NCBI RefSeq assembly: GCF_022835695.1
Contig: NZ_BQUV01000002.1
Coordinates: 186,001 to 250,000, forward strand
Source: Bradyrhizobium sp. Ce-3
GTDB taxonomy: Bacteria > Pseudomonadota > Alphaproteobacteria > Rhizobiales > Xanthobacteraceae
Length of the DNA stretch: 64,000 nt
Reading direction: 5' to 3'
Part shown: positions 34,166 to 42,006 of the stretch, piece after piece
How positions within the stretch are numbered: position 1 is the stretch's first letter
How the letters are laid out: every line of letters begins with the position of its first letter
Program-made: the position numbers and the translations under genes
The notes under the pieces: generated by a model
What the model was told of the DNA's origin: nothing
Database searches by the model: none
What the model saw: only the letters and a program-made list of their open reading frames with translations

Positions 34166-34381
34166 GGCGCGAGCCTTATGTATCGATTTTGGTGGCTCGG
34201 TCAATTTGGAAGGGCATGTTTCCGCTCGATTATTCGCGATGCCCTCATCGTGATGAGGACGATCGGAGTGGCTCGCCCTCGGCGCGCGAATGGATCGCGC
34301 GAGAACGAAGCCGCAACATTTCGCGCAGGGCATTGAAACAACTTAGAAAAATGCGCAGGAAATCAGCCGTGGCCGAGGCGG

Positions 34382-36844
34382 TCATTCCACGCTGGCGCCG
34401 CGGCGCAGGTCGGCGTCGATCTGCAATCTGGTGCCGCCGCCGAACCGGGCGCGGTAGACCTGCAGGTTCTCCATGATCCGCTGCACGTAGTTCCGCGTCT
34501 CCGAGAACGGAATCAGCTCGACCCAGTCGACCGCATCGACCTTCGGATCGCGCGGGTCGCCGTAGCGCTCGATCCACTTCTTCACGCTGCCGCGGCCGGC
34601 ATTGTAGGCGGCGAAGGTCAGGATGTAGGAGCCGCGATAGTCCTCGAGCAGGCCGCCGAGCTCGGCCGCGCCGAGCATCGCGTTGTAGACCGGGTCGGTC
34701 TTCATCCGGTTGAGGTCGAAGCCGATGCCGGCGCGCTTGCAGACGTAACGTCCGGCGTCCGGCGTCACCTGCATCAGGCCGTAGGCCTGGGCCGGCGACA
34801 CCACCGCCGGATTGAACGCGCTTTCCTGGCGCGCAATCGCGTAGACCACGCTCTGCTCGACCTCCGGCCCGACCTGGCGGAACGACGGAATCCCGTTGAC
34901 CGGATAGGCGTAGTGATCGAACGGCAGTCCGCGGTTGAGCGCGGCCTTGCCCATCAGCAGCATGCCGCGGGCATCGCCGTGGCGCGCGGTGAGCTCGCCG
35001 AGGCCGGCCAGCGCTTCCGGATCGCCATTGTCGCCGAGGTCGCCGAAGATCGGGATCGCAAGCTCGCGCGCGTCGATCTCGTAGAGCAGGGCGACGGCGC
35101 GTACGATCTCGAGCCGGTCGGCGCCGCGGCCGCGCGGTGCGCTGTTCAGCTCGATCTGCGGCAGGCCGAGTTTGGCGCGCGCGAGCTGGCCGTAATAGCT
35201 GGTGGATTGTTCGGCCGCGCGTGCATAGGCGGCGCGCGCCTCCTGGCCGCGGCCGGCGGCCTCAGCAGCGCGGCCCTGCCAATAGCCGGCACGCGCCAGC
35301 GCGGTCGGGTTGGCGCTGCCGACGCCGATCCGTGCGAAATGCTGGGCAGCGAGGGAGGGGTCGTTGAGAAAGCGCAGCGCGATCCAGCCCGAGGTGAATT
35401 CCTGCTCGGTCTTGTAGATGTCGCGGGCCGGCAGCGCGGCGTCGCGCGCGATCAGATAGGCGGTGCGAAACTCTTCCGTGTCGATCATCTTGCGCGCCAG
35501 CAGGCGGCGCTCGACCCACCATTCGTCGACATTGTAGAGGCGCGCGGCGTCCTTCGGCGCGCTCAGCATCAGCCGGGCGGCTTCGGCGAATTTCTCCTCG
35601 CGGCGGAGCAGCTGGATTTTTGCGAACAGATAACCGGTGTCGCCGGTGAGTTCGCTCGGCACCGCCTCGAGCAGCGCACGCAGGTTCGAGCCCTTGCGGT
35701 TGGCCGCGATCCGCGCCTTGGCGAGCGCGAGATAGCCGGAGCCGAGCCGCTTGGCCTCGCGAATGCCGGCAGCCTCGTTGTCGGTGCCGTAGAGCATGGT
35801 GTCCATGCGCGCCTTGTGGTCGGCGGCGGTCAGGAACGAGCCGAACATGTCGAGCGCGGTGGTTTCGGTGTCCTCGCTCATCCCGTCATTGCGCCAGGCT
35901 TCGCGCACCAGGCGCTCGGCATTGCCGCGGTCGCCGCGTCCGAGCATCACCTTGGCAAGCGCGAGCCGGCCCTTGGCCGAGACCGGCGATTCATTCTGGA
36001 ACCAGGCCCACACCGCGGAGTCGTCGCGACGATCGTCCCACAGCGAGGCCTCGATGCGACGACGCAGGAAGGTCTGCGAGGGCCAGCTCGGATTGGCGTC
36101 GAGGAAGGCGCGGTAACGCTCGACCGAGGCGCCGTTGTCCTCGCTGCGCAGGATCAGCCATTCGGCAAGCTTGCGCGCCACCGGATCCGAGATCGAGGCC
36201 TCGGCCTCGGTGGCGTCGGCCGATTTGCGCTTGCGCAGCAGTTCGACGACGCTGGCGAGTGCGTCCTTGTCGGACTGCGAGGTCGACGATGTCGCGGCCA
36301 CGGCCGCAGGCAGCACCGGCTTGCGCGCGATCGGCGCGGCATGCTGGCGGGTCGCCGGAACCAGCGCGGGGGCGGCGGCGCGGACCGGCGCCGGCTTGGT
36401 CGGCAGACTTACTGTTGCAGCCGGAGCGGCGGGCTTGGACGCCGTGCCCTTGGATGCGGTGGCCTTCGAAGCCGCGTCCTTGTGTGCCTCGGTCTTGGCA
36501 GCAGCCTTGGCGCCCTCCGGCTTGACGGCGCCGGACTTCGCGGAGGTTGGCTTGGAGGAGGCTGGCTTGTGAGCTTCGGTCTTCGCTGCGTTGGGCTTCG
36601 CGGCGTCGGTCTTGGTACCGCCAGGCTTGGCTGCGGTTGAGGTCGCTGCCTTCGGAGCCGCCGACTTCGCGGTACCCTTGGCGGTGGCGCCCTTGGATGC
36701 CGTGTCCTGGGTAGCCGGCTTGGCGGGTGGAACATCCTCGGCGGCCCGCGCATCTGATGTGATGGCGGCAAGGCCGACGACCAGCGCCAGGCTCGTCGCC
36801 AGCGCCGTCGATCGCAATGTGCCTGCGCGAACGGAACGGATCAC
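34382..36844 (-). CDS. slt: Soluble lytic murein transglycosylase (Slt70-like)
   Basis: The 820-residue protein starts at a GTG behind AGAGGA and has a signal peptide (LRSTALATSLALVVGLAAI). A 150-residue Lys/Ala/Thr/Pro-rich stretch (repeats like SKGTASKPAAPA and GTKTDAAKPNAAKTEAHKPA) follows, then a long alpha-superhelical U-shaped region, then the catalytic SLT domain: RQESAFNPAVVSPAQAYGLM (catalytic Glu), TFAAYNAGRGSVKKW and ETRNYVQRIMENLQVYR. It cleaves peptidoglycan glycan strands to anhydro-muropeptides. The low-complexity linker is unusual and may bind the wall or DNA-like polyanions. It is divergent from dapA. Confidence 0.93.
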   Translation of the reverse strand: MIRSVRAGTLRSTALATSLALVVGLAAITSDARAAEDVPPAKPATQDTASKGATAKGTAKSAAPKAATSTAAKPGGTKTDAAKPNAAKTEAHKPASSKPTSAKSGAVKPEGAKAAAKTEAHKDAASKATASKGTASKPAAPAATVSLPTKPAPVRAAAPALVPATRQHAAPIARKPVLPAAVAATSSTSQSDKDALASVVELLRKRKSADATEAEASISDPVARKLAEWLILRSEDNGASVERYRAFLDANPSWPSQTFLRRRIEASLWDDRRDDSAVWAWFQNESPVSAKGRLALAKVMLGRGDRGNAERLVREAWRNDGMSEDTETTALDMFGSFLTAADHKARMDTMLYGTDNEAAGIREAKRLGSGYLALAKARIAANRKGSNLRALLEAVPSELTGDTGYLFAKIQLLRREEKFAEAARLMLSAPKDAARLYNVDEWWVERRLLARKMIDTEEFRTAYLIARDAALPARDIYKTEQEFTSGWIALRFLNDPSLAAQHFARIGVGSANPTALARAGYWQGRAAEAAGRGQEARAAYARAAEQSTSYYGQLARAKLGLPQIELNSAPRGRGADRLEIVRAVALLYEIDARELAIPIFGDLGDNGDPEALAGLGELTARHGDARGMLLMGKAALNRGLPFDHYAYPVNGIPSFRQVGPEVEQSVVYAIARQESAFNPAVVSPAQAYGLMQVTPDAGRYVCKRAGIGFDLNRMKTDPVYNAMLGAAELGGLLEDYRGSYILTFAAYNAGRGSVKKWIERYGDPRDPKVDAVDWVELIPFSETRNYVQRIMENLQVYRARFGGGTRLQIDADLRRGASVE

Positions 36845-37172
36845 AGAAGTCCTCTGCGGCCCCGAATCATCTGGTCGTTTGGGCCATGGGTTCTTATTTG
36901 ATTGAAAACGTAGACAAAATACTAAGAAGCCTGCCGGTGCGGCTGTTTGCGCCAGCACCACGGCAAAATCGCGGCTGGACGCGGTTTCGCGCGCCGCAGA
37001 TTACCGTTGGGAATAGGTACGGTACGGCCCTTTCGCCTGTCGGCCAGACCCGATATGAATTGCCTTTCATGGCGTTTCGCATCAACCGGGTGCCGGTTGC
37101 ACGGACGTGAAGCACGACAACAACAAGGGTCCGTCGACCTAGTCTTTAGCCTGAAGCGTTTGGAGGAAGTCC
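36845..37172. other. Divergent gap between slt and dapA
   Basis: The 328-nt region holds the promoters of both genes. On the slt side, TTGTCT and TAAGAA with a 15- to 16-nt gap form a weak promoter match. On the dapA side CAACCGG-gtg-CCGGTTG (37083-37099) is a perfect 7-bp hairpin 74 nt before the start, and GGAGGAAG precedes the ATG. I see no gene inside. Confidence 0.5.
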
Positions 37173-38063
37173 ATGGCAGCCAAGACAAAATTCCGGGGAT
37201 CATTCACTGCCTTGGTGACGCCCTTCAAAAACGGCTCGGTGGACGAGGCGGCGTTCCGCGGCCTCGTGAACTGGCAGATCGCGGAAGGGACGCACGGCCT
37301 GGTGCCGGTCGGCACCACCGGCGAGAGCCCGACGCTCAGCCATGACGAGCACAAGCGGGTGGTCGAGTGGTGCATCGAGGAGGCCAAGGGCCGGGTGCCC
37401 GTGATCGCCGGCGCCGGCTCGAATTCGACCAAGGAGGCGATCGAGCTCGCCGAGCACGCCGAGAAGGCCGGGGCCAACGCCGTGCTGGTCGTGACGCCGT
37501 ACTACAACAAGCCGACCCAGGAAGGCATGTACCAGCACTTCAAGGCCATCAACGATGCGATCGGGATTCCGATCATCATCTACAACATCCCGCCGCGCTC
37601 GGTGATCGACATGTCGGTCGACACCATGAAACGGCTGTTCGAGCTGAAGAACATCGCCGGCGTCAAGGACGCGACTGCCAGCATGGTGCGGGTCTCGCAG
37701 CAGCGCGCCGCGATGGGCGAGGACTTCAACCAGCTCTCCGGCGAGGACGCCACCATCATCGGCTACATGGCGCATGGCGGCCATGGCTGCATCTCGGTGA
37801 CCTCCAACGTTGCGCCGCGGCTGTGCTCGGAATTCCAGACTGCCTGGCAGAAGGGCGACGTCACCACCGCGCTGAAGATCCACGACAAGCTGATGCCGCT
37901 GCACACCAACCTGTTCATCGAGAGCAATCCGGCGCCGGTGAAGTATGCGATGTCGCTGCTCGGCAAGCTCGACGAGAAGCTGCGTTTGCCGATGGTGCCG
38001 GTTTCCGAGTCGACCCGCCAGGCCGTCCGCAGCGCCATGGTGCATGCCGGCCTGATCAACTGA
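37173..38063 (+). CDS. dapA: 4-hydroxy-tetrahydrodipicolinate synthase
   Basis: This 296-residue TIM-barrel aldolase condenses pyruvate with aspartate semialdehyde in lysine and diaminopimelate synthesis. It carries the [10 protein letters not shown] motif, [14 protein letters not shown] (active-site Tyr), the Schiff-base lysine in NIAGVKDAT, and [10 protein letters not shown]. An excellent GGAGGAAG site precedes the ATG. The mscL and smpB genes follow in the same direction, the common Rhizobiales order. Confidence 0.97.
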   Translation: MAAKTKFRGSFTALVTPFKNGSVDEAAFRGLVNWQIAEGTHGLVPVGTTGESPTLSHDEHKRVVEWCIEEAKGRVPVIAGAGSNSTKEAIELAEHAEKAGANAVLVVTPYYNKPTQEGMYQHFKAINDAIGIPIIIYNIPPRSVIDMSVDTMKRLFELKNIAGVKDATASMVRVSQQRAAMGEDFNQLSGEDATIIGYMAHGGHGCISVTSNVAPRLCSEFQTAWQKGDVTTALKIHDKLMPLHTNLFIESNPAPVKYAMSLLGKLDEKLRLPMVPVSESTRQAVRSAMVHAGLIN

Positions 38064-38125
38064 ATCGAGACGACCGTACCACCGTGAACAATGCCGTGCG
38101 CAATGTCGAAGAGAAGGGGATGGGG

Positions 38126-38542
38126 ATGCTGAAGGAATTCCGCGAATTTGCCATGAAGGGCAACGTCGTCGACCTCGCCGTCGGCGTCATCATCGGCGCT
38201 GCCTTCGGGGCGATCGTCACTTCGCTGGTCGGCGACATCATCATGCCGATCATCGGCGCGATCACGGGCGGTCTCGACTTCTCCAACTATTTCACCGGGC
38301 TTTCCAAGGCCGTCACGGCGACCAACCTCGCCGACGCCAAGAAGCAGGGCGCAGTGCTGGCCTGGGGCAACTTCCTGACGCTGACGCTGAACTTCCTGAT
38401 CATCGCCTTCGTGTTGTTCATGGTCATTCGCGCCATGAACCAGTTCAAGCGCAAGGACGAGGCCAAGCCCGCCGAGCCGCCGAAGCCGTCCGACGAGGTC
38501 GTGCTGCTGACGGAAATCCGCGACCTCCTCAAGAAGAGCTAA
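38126..38542 (+). CDS. mscL: Large-conductance mechanosensitive channel
   Basis: The 138-residue channel begins [24 protein letters not shown] and has the conserved TM1 ([21 protein letters not shown]), a periplasmic loop, TM2 ([22 protein letters not shown]) and a charged C-terminal bundle (EIRDLLKKS). It opens on hypo-osmotic shock. The ATG at 38126 sits 6 nt after AAGGGG; an ATG at 38120 would overlap that site. The smpB GTG comes one nucleotide after its stop. Confidence 0.96.
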   Translation: MLKEFREFAMKGNVVDLAVGVIIGAAFGAIVTSLVGDIIMPIIGAITGGLDFSNYFTGLSKAVTATNLADAKKQGAVLAWGNFLTLTLNFLIIAFVLFMVIRAMNQFKRKDEAKPAEPPKPSDEVVLLTEIRDLLKKS

Positions 38543-38543
38543 A

Positions 38544-39017
38544 GTGGCCGAGAAGAACGAACGTCCGATCAAGGTTGTCGCCGAAAACCGAAAGGCCCGC
38601 TTCAACTACGCCATCGAGGACACCATCGAGGCCGGCATTTCGCTGACCGGCACCGAGGTGAAATCAATCCGCAGCGGCAAGAGCACGATCGCGGAATCCT
38701 ATGCGGATTCCAAGGACGGCGAGATCTGGCTGATCAACGCCAATATCCCGGAATATCTGCAGGCCAACCGCTTCAACCACGAGCCGAAGCGGCCGCGAAA
38801 GCTGCTGCTGCATCGCAAGCAGATCAACAAGCTGCTGGGCGCCGTCGACCGCGAGGGCATGACGCTCATTCCGCTGAAGCTGTACTTCAACGAGCGCGGC
38901 CGTGCCAAACTGCTGCTCGCGGTCGCCAAGGGCAAGAAGCTGCACGACAAGCGCGAGACCGAGAAGAAGCGCGACTGGAGCCGCGAGAAGGGCCGCCTGA
39001 TGCGGGCGCGGGGATAG
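38544..39017 (+). CDS. smpB: SsrA-binding protein
   Basis: The 157-residue SmpB starts at a GTG one nucleotide after the mscL stop. It shows [33 protein letters not shown] and the basic tail [16 protein letters not shown], which enters the empty decoding site during trans-translation with tmRNA. Tight spacing implies translation coupled with mscL. Confidence 0.97.
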   Translation: MAEKNERPIKVVAENRKARFNYAIEDTIEAGISLTGTEVKSIRSGKSTIAESYADSKDGEIWLINANIPEYLQANRFNHEPKRPRKLLLHRKQINKLLGAVDREGMTLIPLKLYFNERGRAKLLLAVAKGKKLHDKRETEKKRDWSREKGRLMRARG

Positions 39018-39057
39018 CGCGCCGTCATTTGCGATGACGGCGGATGGAGATCGGCCG

Positions 39058-39639
39058 ATGAGCCAGAGCAGCCTGACCGATGTCGACTGGAGCAAGATCC
39101 CCCCGCCCACCGACGATGGCGGCGCCGCGCACCTCACCGGCATGACGATCCCGCCGGTGACCTTGCGGGCCACCAACGACACGTCGGTGACGTTGTCGGC
39201 GCTCGAGGGCCGCACCGTGGTGTTCGCCTATCCGCGAACCGGCGAGCCCGGCAAGATCGGGCTGGTCGATGATTGGGACATGATCCCGGGCGCCCGCGGC
39301 TGCACGCCGCAGACCTGTGCGTTCCGCGACCTGTTCGCCGAACTCAAGGCGGCGGGGGCCACCCAGGTGTTCGGGCTGTCGACGCAGAGCAACGCCTACC
39401 AGACCGAGATGGCCGCGCGGCTGCATCTGCCGTTCCCAGTGCTGTCCGACGAAGCGCTGGAACTGACGCACACGTTGAAGTTGCCGACGATGTCGGTGGC
39501 CGGCCTGACCCTGATCAAGCGGCTCGCGCTCGTGATCGACGACGCGCGCATCACGCACGTGTTCTATCCGGTGTTCCCACCCGACCGGAACGCCGGCGAC
39601 GTGCTGGAATGGCTGAAGGCCAATCCGCGGAACGGCTAG
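39058..39639 (+). CDS. Peroxiredoxin, AhpC/TSA family (BCP-like)
   Basis: The 193-residue thioredoxin-fold protein has the redox segment RGCTPQTCAFRDLF with two cysteines five residues apart, as in atypical 2-Cys BCP-type peroxiredoxins, and TVVFAYPRTGEPGK upstream. It probably reduces hydrogen peroxide and organic peroxides. GGAGATCG precedes the ATG. The long loop between strand and active site and DDARITHVFYPVFPPDRN are not typical of E. coli BCP, so it belongs to a separate subgroup. Confidence 0.82.
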   Translation: MSQSSLTDVDWSKIPPPTDDGGAAHLTGMTIPPVTLRATNDTSVTLSALEGRTVVFAYPRTGEPGKIGLVDDWDMIPGARGCTPQTCAFRDLFAELKAAGATQVFGLSTQSNAYQTEMAARLHLPFPVLSDEALELTHTLKLPTMSVAGLTLIKRLALVIDDARITHVFYPVFPPDRNAGDVLEWLKANPRNG

Positions 39640-39706
39640 AGCGTTTCGCGCGAAGCGGACAGCGGTTTGCGTAAAGTGGATACCGGTTCGCACGACGCAA
39701 AACGCA
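39640..39706. repeat. Extragenic repeat AGAGCGTTT...AAAACGC
   Basis: The sequence after the peroxiredoxin stop (GAGCGTTTCGCGCGAAGCGG, then GTGGATACCGGTTCGC and CGCAAAACGC) is a well-known dispersed Bradyrhizobium-type intergenic element with inverted ends. It may end both convergent transcripts. Confidence 0.7.
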
Positions 39707-39751
39707 TCAACGAAAATCCTGAACCCCGATTCGATCGGAACGGAGCGGGCG

Positions 39752-40411
39752 CTAGCCGATATCCTTGCGCACGGCCGCGAACACCTTGCGGAACATGTCG
39801 GTCGTCAACACACCCGTGTTCGTGTTGTAGCGCGAGCAATGGTAGCTGTCGTAGAGCTTGAACTTGCCTGCGCTATGCACGGCGCCGTGCACAAAGGGCG
39901 CCGCTGCCAGCCGAACATCGAGCGCCCTCAAGGTCGATTCGTGCGCGATTCGCCCGAGCAGCACGATCGCGCGCAGCTTCGGCATCGTGGCGATGGTGGC
40001 GCGGAGGAATTGCCGGCAGGTGTTGATCTCGACCGGCAGCGGCTTGTTCTGCGGCGGCACGCAGCGCACCGCGTTGCTGATCCGGGCGTCGACCAGCTTC
40101 AGGCCGTCGTCCGGCCGCGCCTGATAGACGCCGCTGGCAAAACCATATTCGAGCAAGGTCGCGTAGAGCAGGTCACCGGCGTAATCGCCGGTGAAGGGAC
40201 GGCCGGTACGGTTGGCGCCCTGCATGCCCGGCGCGAGGCCAACAATCAGCAATCGCGCATTCGGATCGCCGAACGATTCCACCGGCGAGTTGAACCAGTC
40301 GGGGTTGCGCGCGCGGGCTTCGGCGCGGAAATCGGCCAGCCTTGGACAGAGCTGACAGTTGCTGTCGGGACGCGTCGGTGCAGCGACGAGATTACTCGTC
40401 GAAATCGTCAT
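39752..40411 (-). CDS. udgB: Type-5 uracil-DNA glycosylase (UdgB)
   Basis: The 219-residue DNA repair enzyme has motif A LIVGLAPGMQGANRTGRPF and motif B region DSYHCSRYNTNTG, the family 5 pattern. Four iron-sulfur cysteines are visible: CQLC at the N-terminus and VRCVPPQ / INTCRQF in the middle. UdgB removes uracil and some deaminated bases from double-stranded DNA. Its start overlaps the end of the NYN gene by 20 nt, so the two are translationally linked. Confidence 0.88.
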   Translation of the reverse strand: MTISTSNLVAAPTRPDSNCQLCPRLADFRAEARARNPDWFNSPVESFGDPNARLLIVGLAPGMQGANRTGRPFTGDYAGDLLYATLLEYGFASGVYQARPDDGLKLVDARISNAVRCVPPQNKPLPVEINTCRQFLRATIATMPKLRAIVLLGRIAHESTLRALDVRLAAAPFVHGAVHSAGKFKLYDSYHCSRYNTNTGVLTTDMFRKVFAAVRKDIG

Positions 40412-41033
40412 CGGCTCCCCGTGGGGCCATGGTGGTCGCGCGCTGCAGGAATTGCGGGGAATGGTGACGAGGTTCGCGGGGTTCGCGCGGGGCCGGGCGC
40501 TCGGACGGATCGCGGCCAAGCTTGGATTGCAGCTCGACGAGGTCGGTGAAGACGTCGGCCTGCCGGCGCAGCTCGTCGGCGATCATCGGCGGCTGGCTGG
40601 CGATCGTGGAGATGACGGTGACGCGAACACCGCGGCGCTGCACGGCTTCGACCAGCGAGCGGAAGTCGCCGTCGCCGGAGAACAGGATCATCTGGTCGAT
40701 GTGCTCGGCGAGTTCCATGGCATCGACCGCGAGCTCGATGTCCATGTTGCCCTTCACCTTGCGGCGGCCGCTGGCGTCGATGAATTCCTTGGTCGCCTTG
40801 GTGACCACGGTGTAGCCGTTGTAGTCGAGCCAGTCGATCAACGGACGGATCGAGGAGTACTCCTGATCCTCGATGATCGCCGTGTAGTAGAACGCGCGAA
40901 GCAGCGTGCCGCGACTCTGGAATTCCTTGAGGAGCCGCTTGTAGTCGATGTCGAAGCCCAGCGTCTTTGCGGTTGCGTAAAGATTGGCTCCGTCGATGAA
41001 GAGCGCGATCTTGTTGGAAACAGGTGACGACAT
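40392..41033 (-). CDS. NYN domain protein, LabA/DUF88 family
   Basis: The 213-residue protein has the NYN (PIN-like) nuclease fold motifs: KIALFIDGANLYATA (first Asp), KGNMDIELAVDAM (second Asp) and MILFSGDGDFRSLVEAV (third Asp cluster). A basic Pro/Arg-rich tail (ERPAPREPREPRHH) follows. Such proteins are predicted RNA nucleases. The gene overlaps udgB; the link may be only coupling. Start at the ATG; a TTG one codon up is possible. Confidence 0.88.
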   Translation of the reverse strand: MSSPVSNKIALFIDGANLYATAKTLGFDIDYKRLLKEFQSRGTLLRAFYYTAIIEDQEYSSIRPLIDWLDYNGYTVVTKATKEFIDASGRRKVKGNMDIELAVDAMELAEHIDQMILFSGDGDFRSLVEAVQRRGVRVTVISTIASQPPMIADELRRQADVFTDLVELQSKLGRDPSERPAPREPREPRHHSPQFLQRATTMAPRGADDDFDE

Positions 41034-41393
41034 CAAAGTGTTCTCGCGTGGTTGTTAGTGTTCTTAGCGCAGCGGCGATCGACCGCGCGCAATTTCCTGC
41101 GTTGCTGCCTAAAGTTCTGTGAATCTTTCCCCACCACAGTCACCACCGCAATTATGGTGAGGCGAGGGCAAAAAGCCTAGACCTTTGACATTGCAATGAA
41201 GAGATTTACTTGTCTGGGACAGCAACCTAGCCATGTCGTCAGACGCTCCGGCCCTTCTGGCCCCGGCAGACGGGGTTATCAGAGCCTGTTCGGAAGGCAA
41301 ATCACAAATTTTACCTTGCGAAACCGGGGCCATCCCTATAACTAACCCTCATAACCTACATGTTCGGTCCCTTTTACCACGGAGCGCCTCGAG
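41034..41393. other. Gap between the NYN gene and rpoZ, with a candidate rpoZ promoter
   Basis: In 360 nt I see no gene. A LexA-like GTTC-N7-GTTG with a further GTTC lies at 41040-41063, next to the NYN-udgB start. Further right, TTGACA at 41185-41190 with TACTTG at 41207-41212 (16-nt gap) is a promoter match, and CTTGCG at 41315 with TATAAC at 41337-41342 (16-nt gap) is another closer to rpoZ. Both are weak. Confidence 0.45.
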
Positions 41394-41786
41394 ATGGCTC
41401 GCGTCACCGTCGAAGATTGCATTGATAAGGTCGACAATCGCTTCGATCTCGTCCTGTTGGCCGCGCACCGCGCCCGGATGATCTCGTCGGGCTCGCAACT
41501 CACGGTTGATCGCGACAACGACAAGAATCCGGTGGTCTCGCTGCGGGAGATCGCCGATTCGACGATCTCGCCGGAAGATCTGAAAGAGGAACTCGTGCAC
41601 TCCCTGCAGAAGTTCGTCGAGGTCGACGAGCCCGAGCCGGACACCGTGCCGCTGATCGGTTCCGCCGGTGCCAGCGTCGATGCCGACGACACCGAGGTCG
41701 CGGTCGAGCGGATGACCGAGGAAGAGCTGCTGAAGGGCCTCGAGGGTCTGGCTCCCCCGGAGGAGCAGCCCGAGGAGGACGAGTAA
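41394..41786 (+). CDS. rpoZ: RNA polymerase omega subunit
   Basis: The 130-residue protein begins [30 protein letters not shown], the omega signature, and has an alphaproteobacterial acidic C-terminal extension rich in Glu and Asp. Omega helps assemble beta-prime and forms part of a ppGpp site. The gene lies directly upstream of the ppGpp synthetase gene, the usual pairing. A strong hairpin with T-rich tail separates the two. Confidence 0.96.
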   Translation: MARVTVEDCIDKVDNRFDLVLLAAHRARMISSGSQLTVDRDNDKNPVVSLREIADSTISPEDLKEELVHSLQKFVEVDEPEPDTVPLIGSAGASVDADDTEVAVERMTEEELLKGLEGLAPPEEQPEEDE

Positions 41787-41824
41787 GCTCGTCGTTCATC
41801 TGTTGGTTTGGAATGAATTTGAAG

Positions 41825-41857
41825 AAGGCCCGGACATCGCTCCGGGCCTTTGCTTTT
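41825..41857 (+). terminator. Rho-independent terminator after rpoZ
   Basis: AAGGCCCGGA-catcgc-TCCGGGCCTT is a perfect 10-bp stem followed by TGCTTTT, a clear intrinsic terminator. Confidence 0.88.
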
Positions 41858-42006
41858 GTTGACAATTTCGCTGTTACGGTGCGTCCTATGCGGGCGCGGG
41901 AAATTGAATGGTTCCAGGGCCTGCGCGGGGTGCTGCTTCATTCGAAAGCGCACTAGATTGAGGAAGGTGGGACGGTCTGGTCCCGCGCACGAGAGGCAGC
42001 GAGTTC

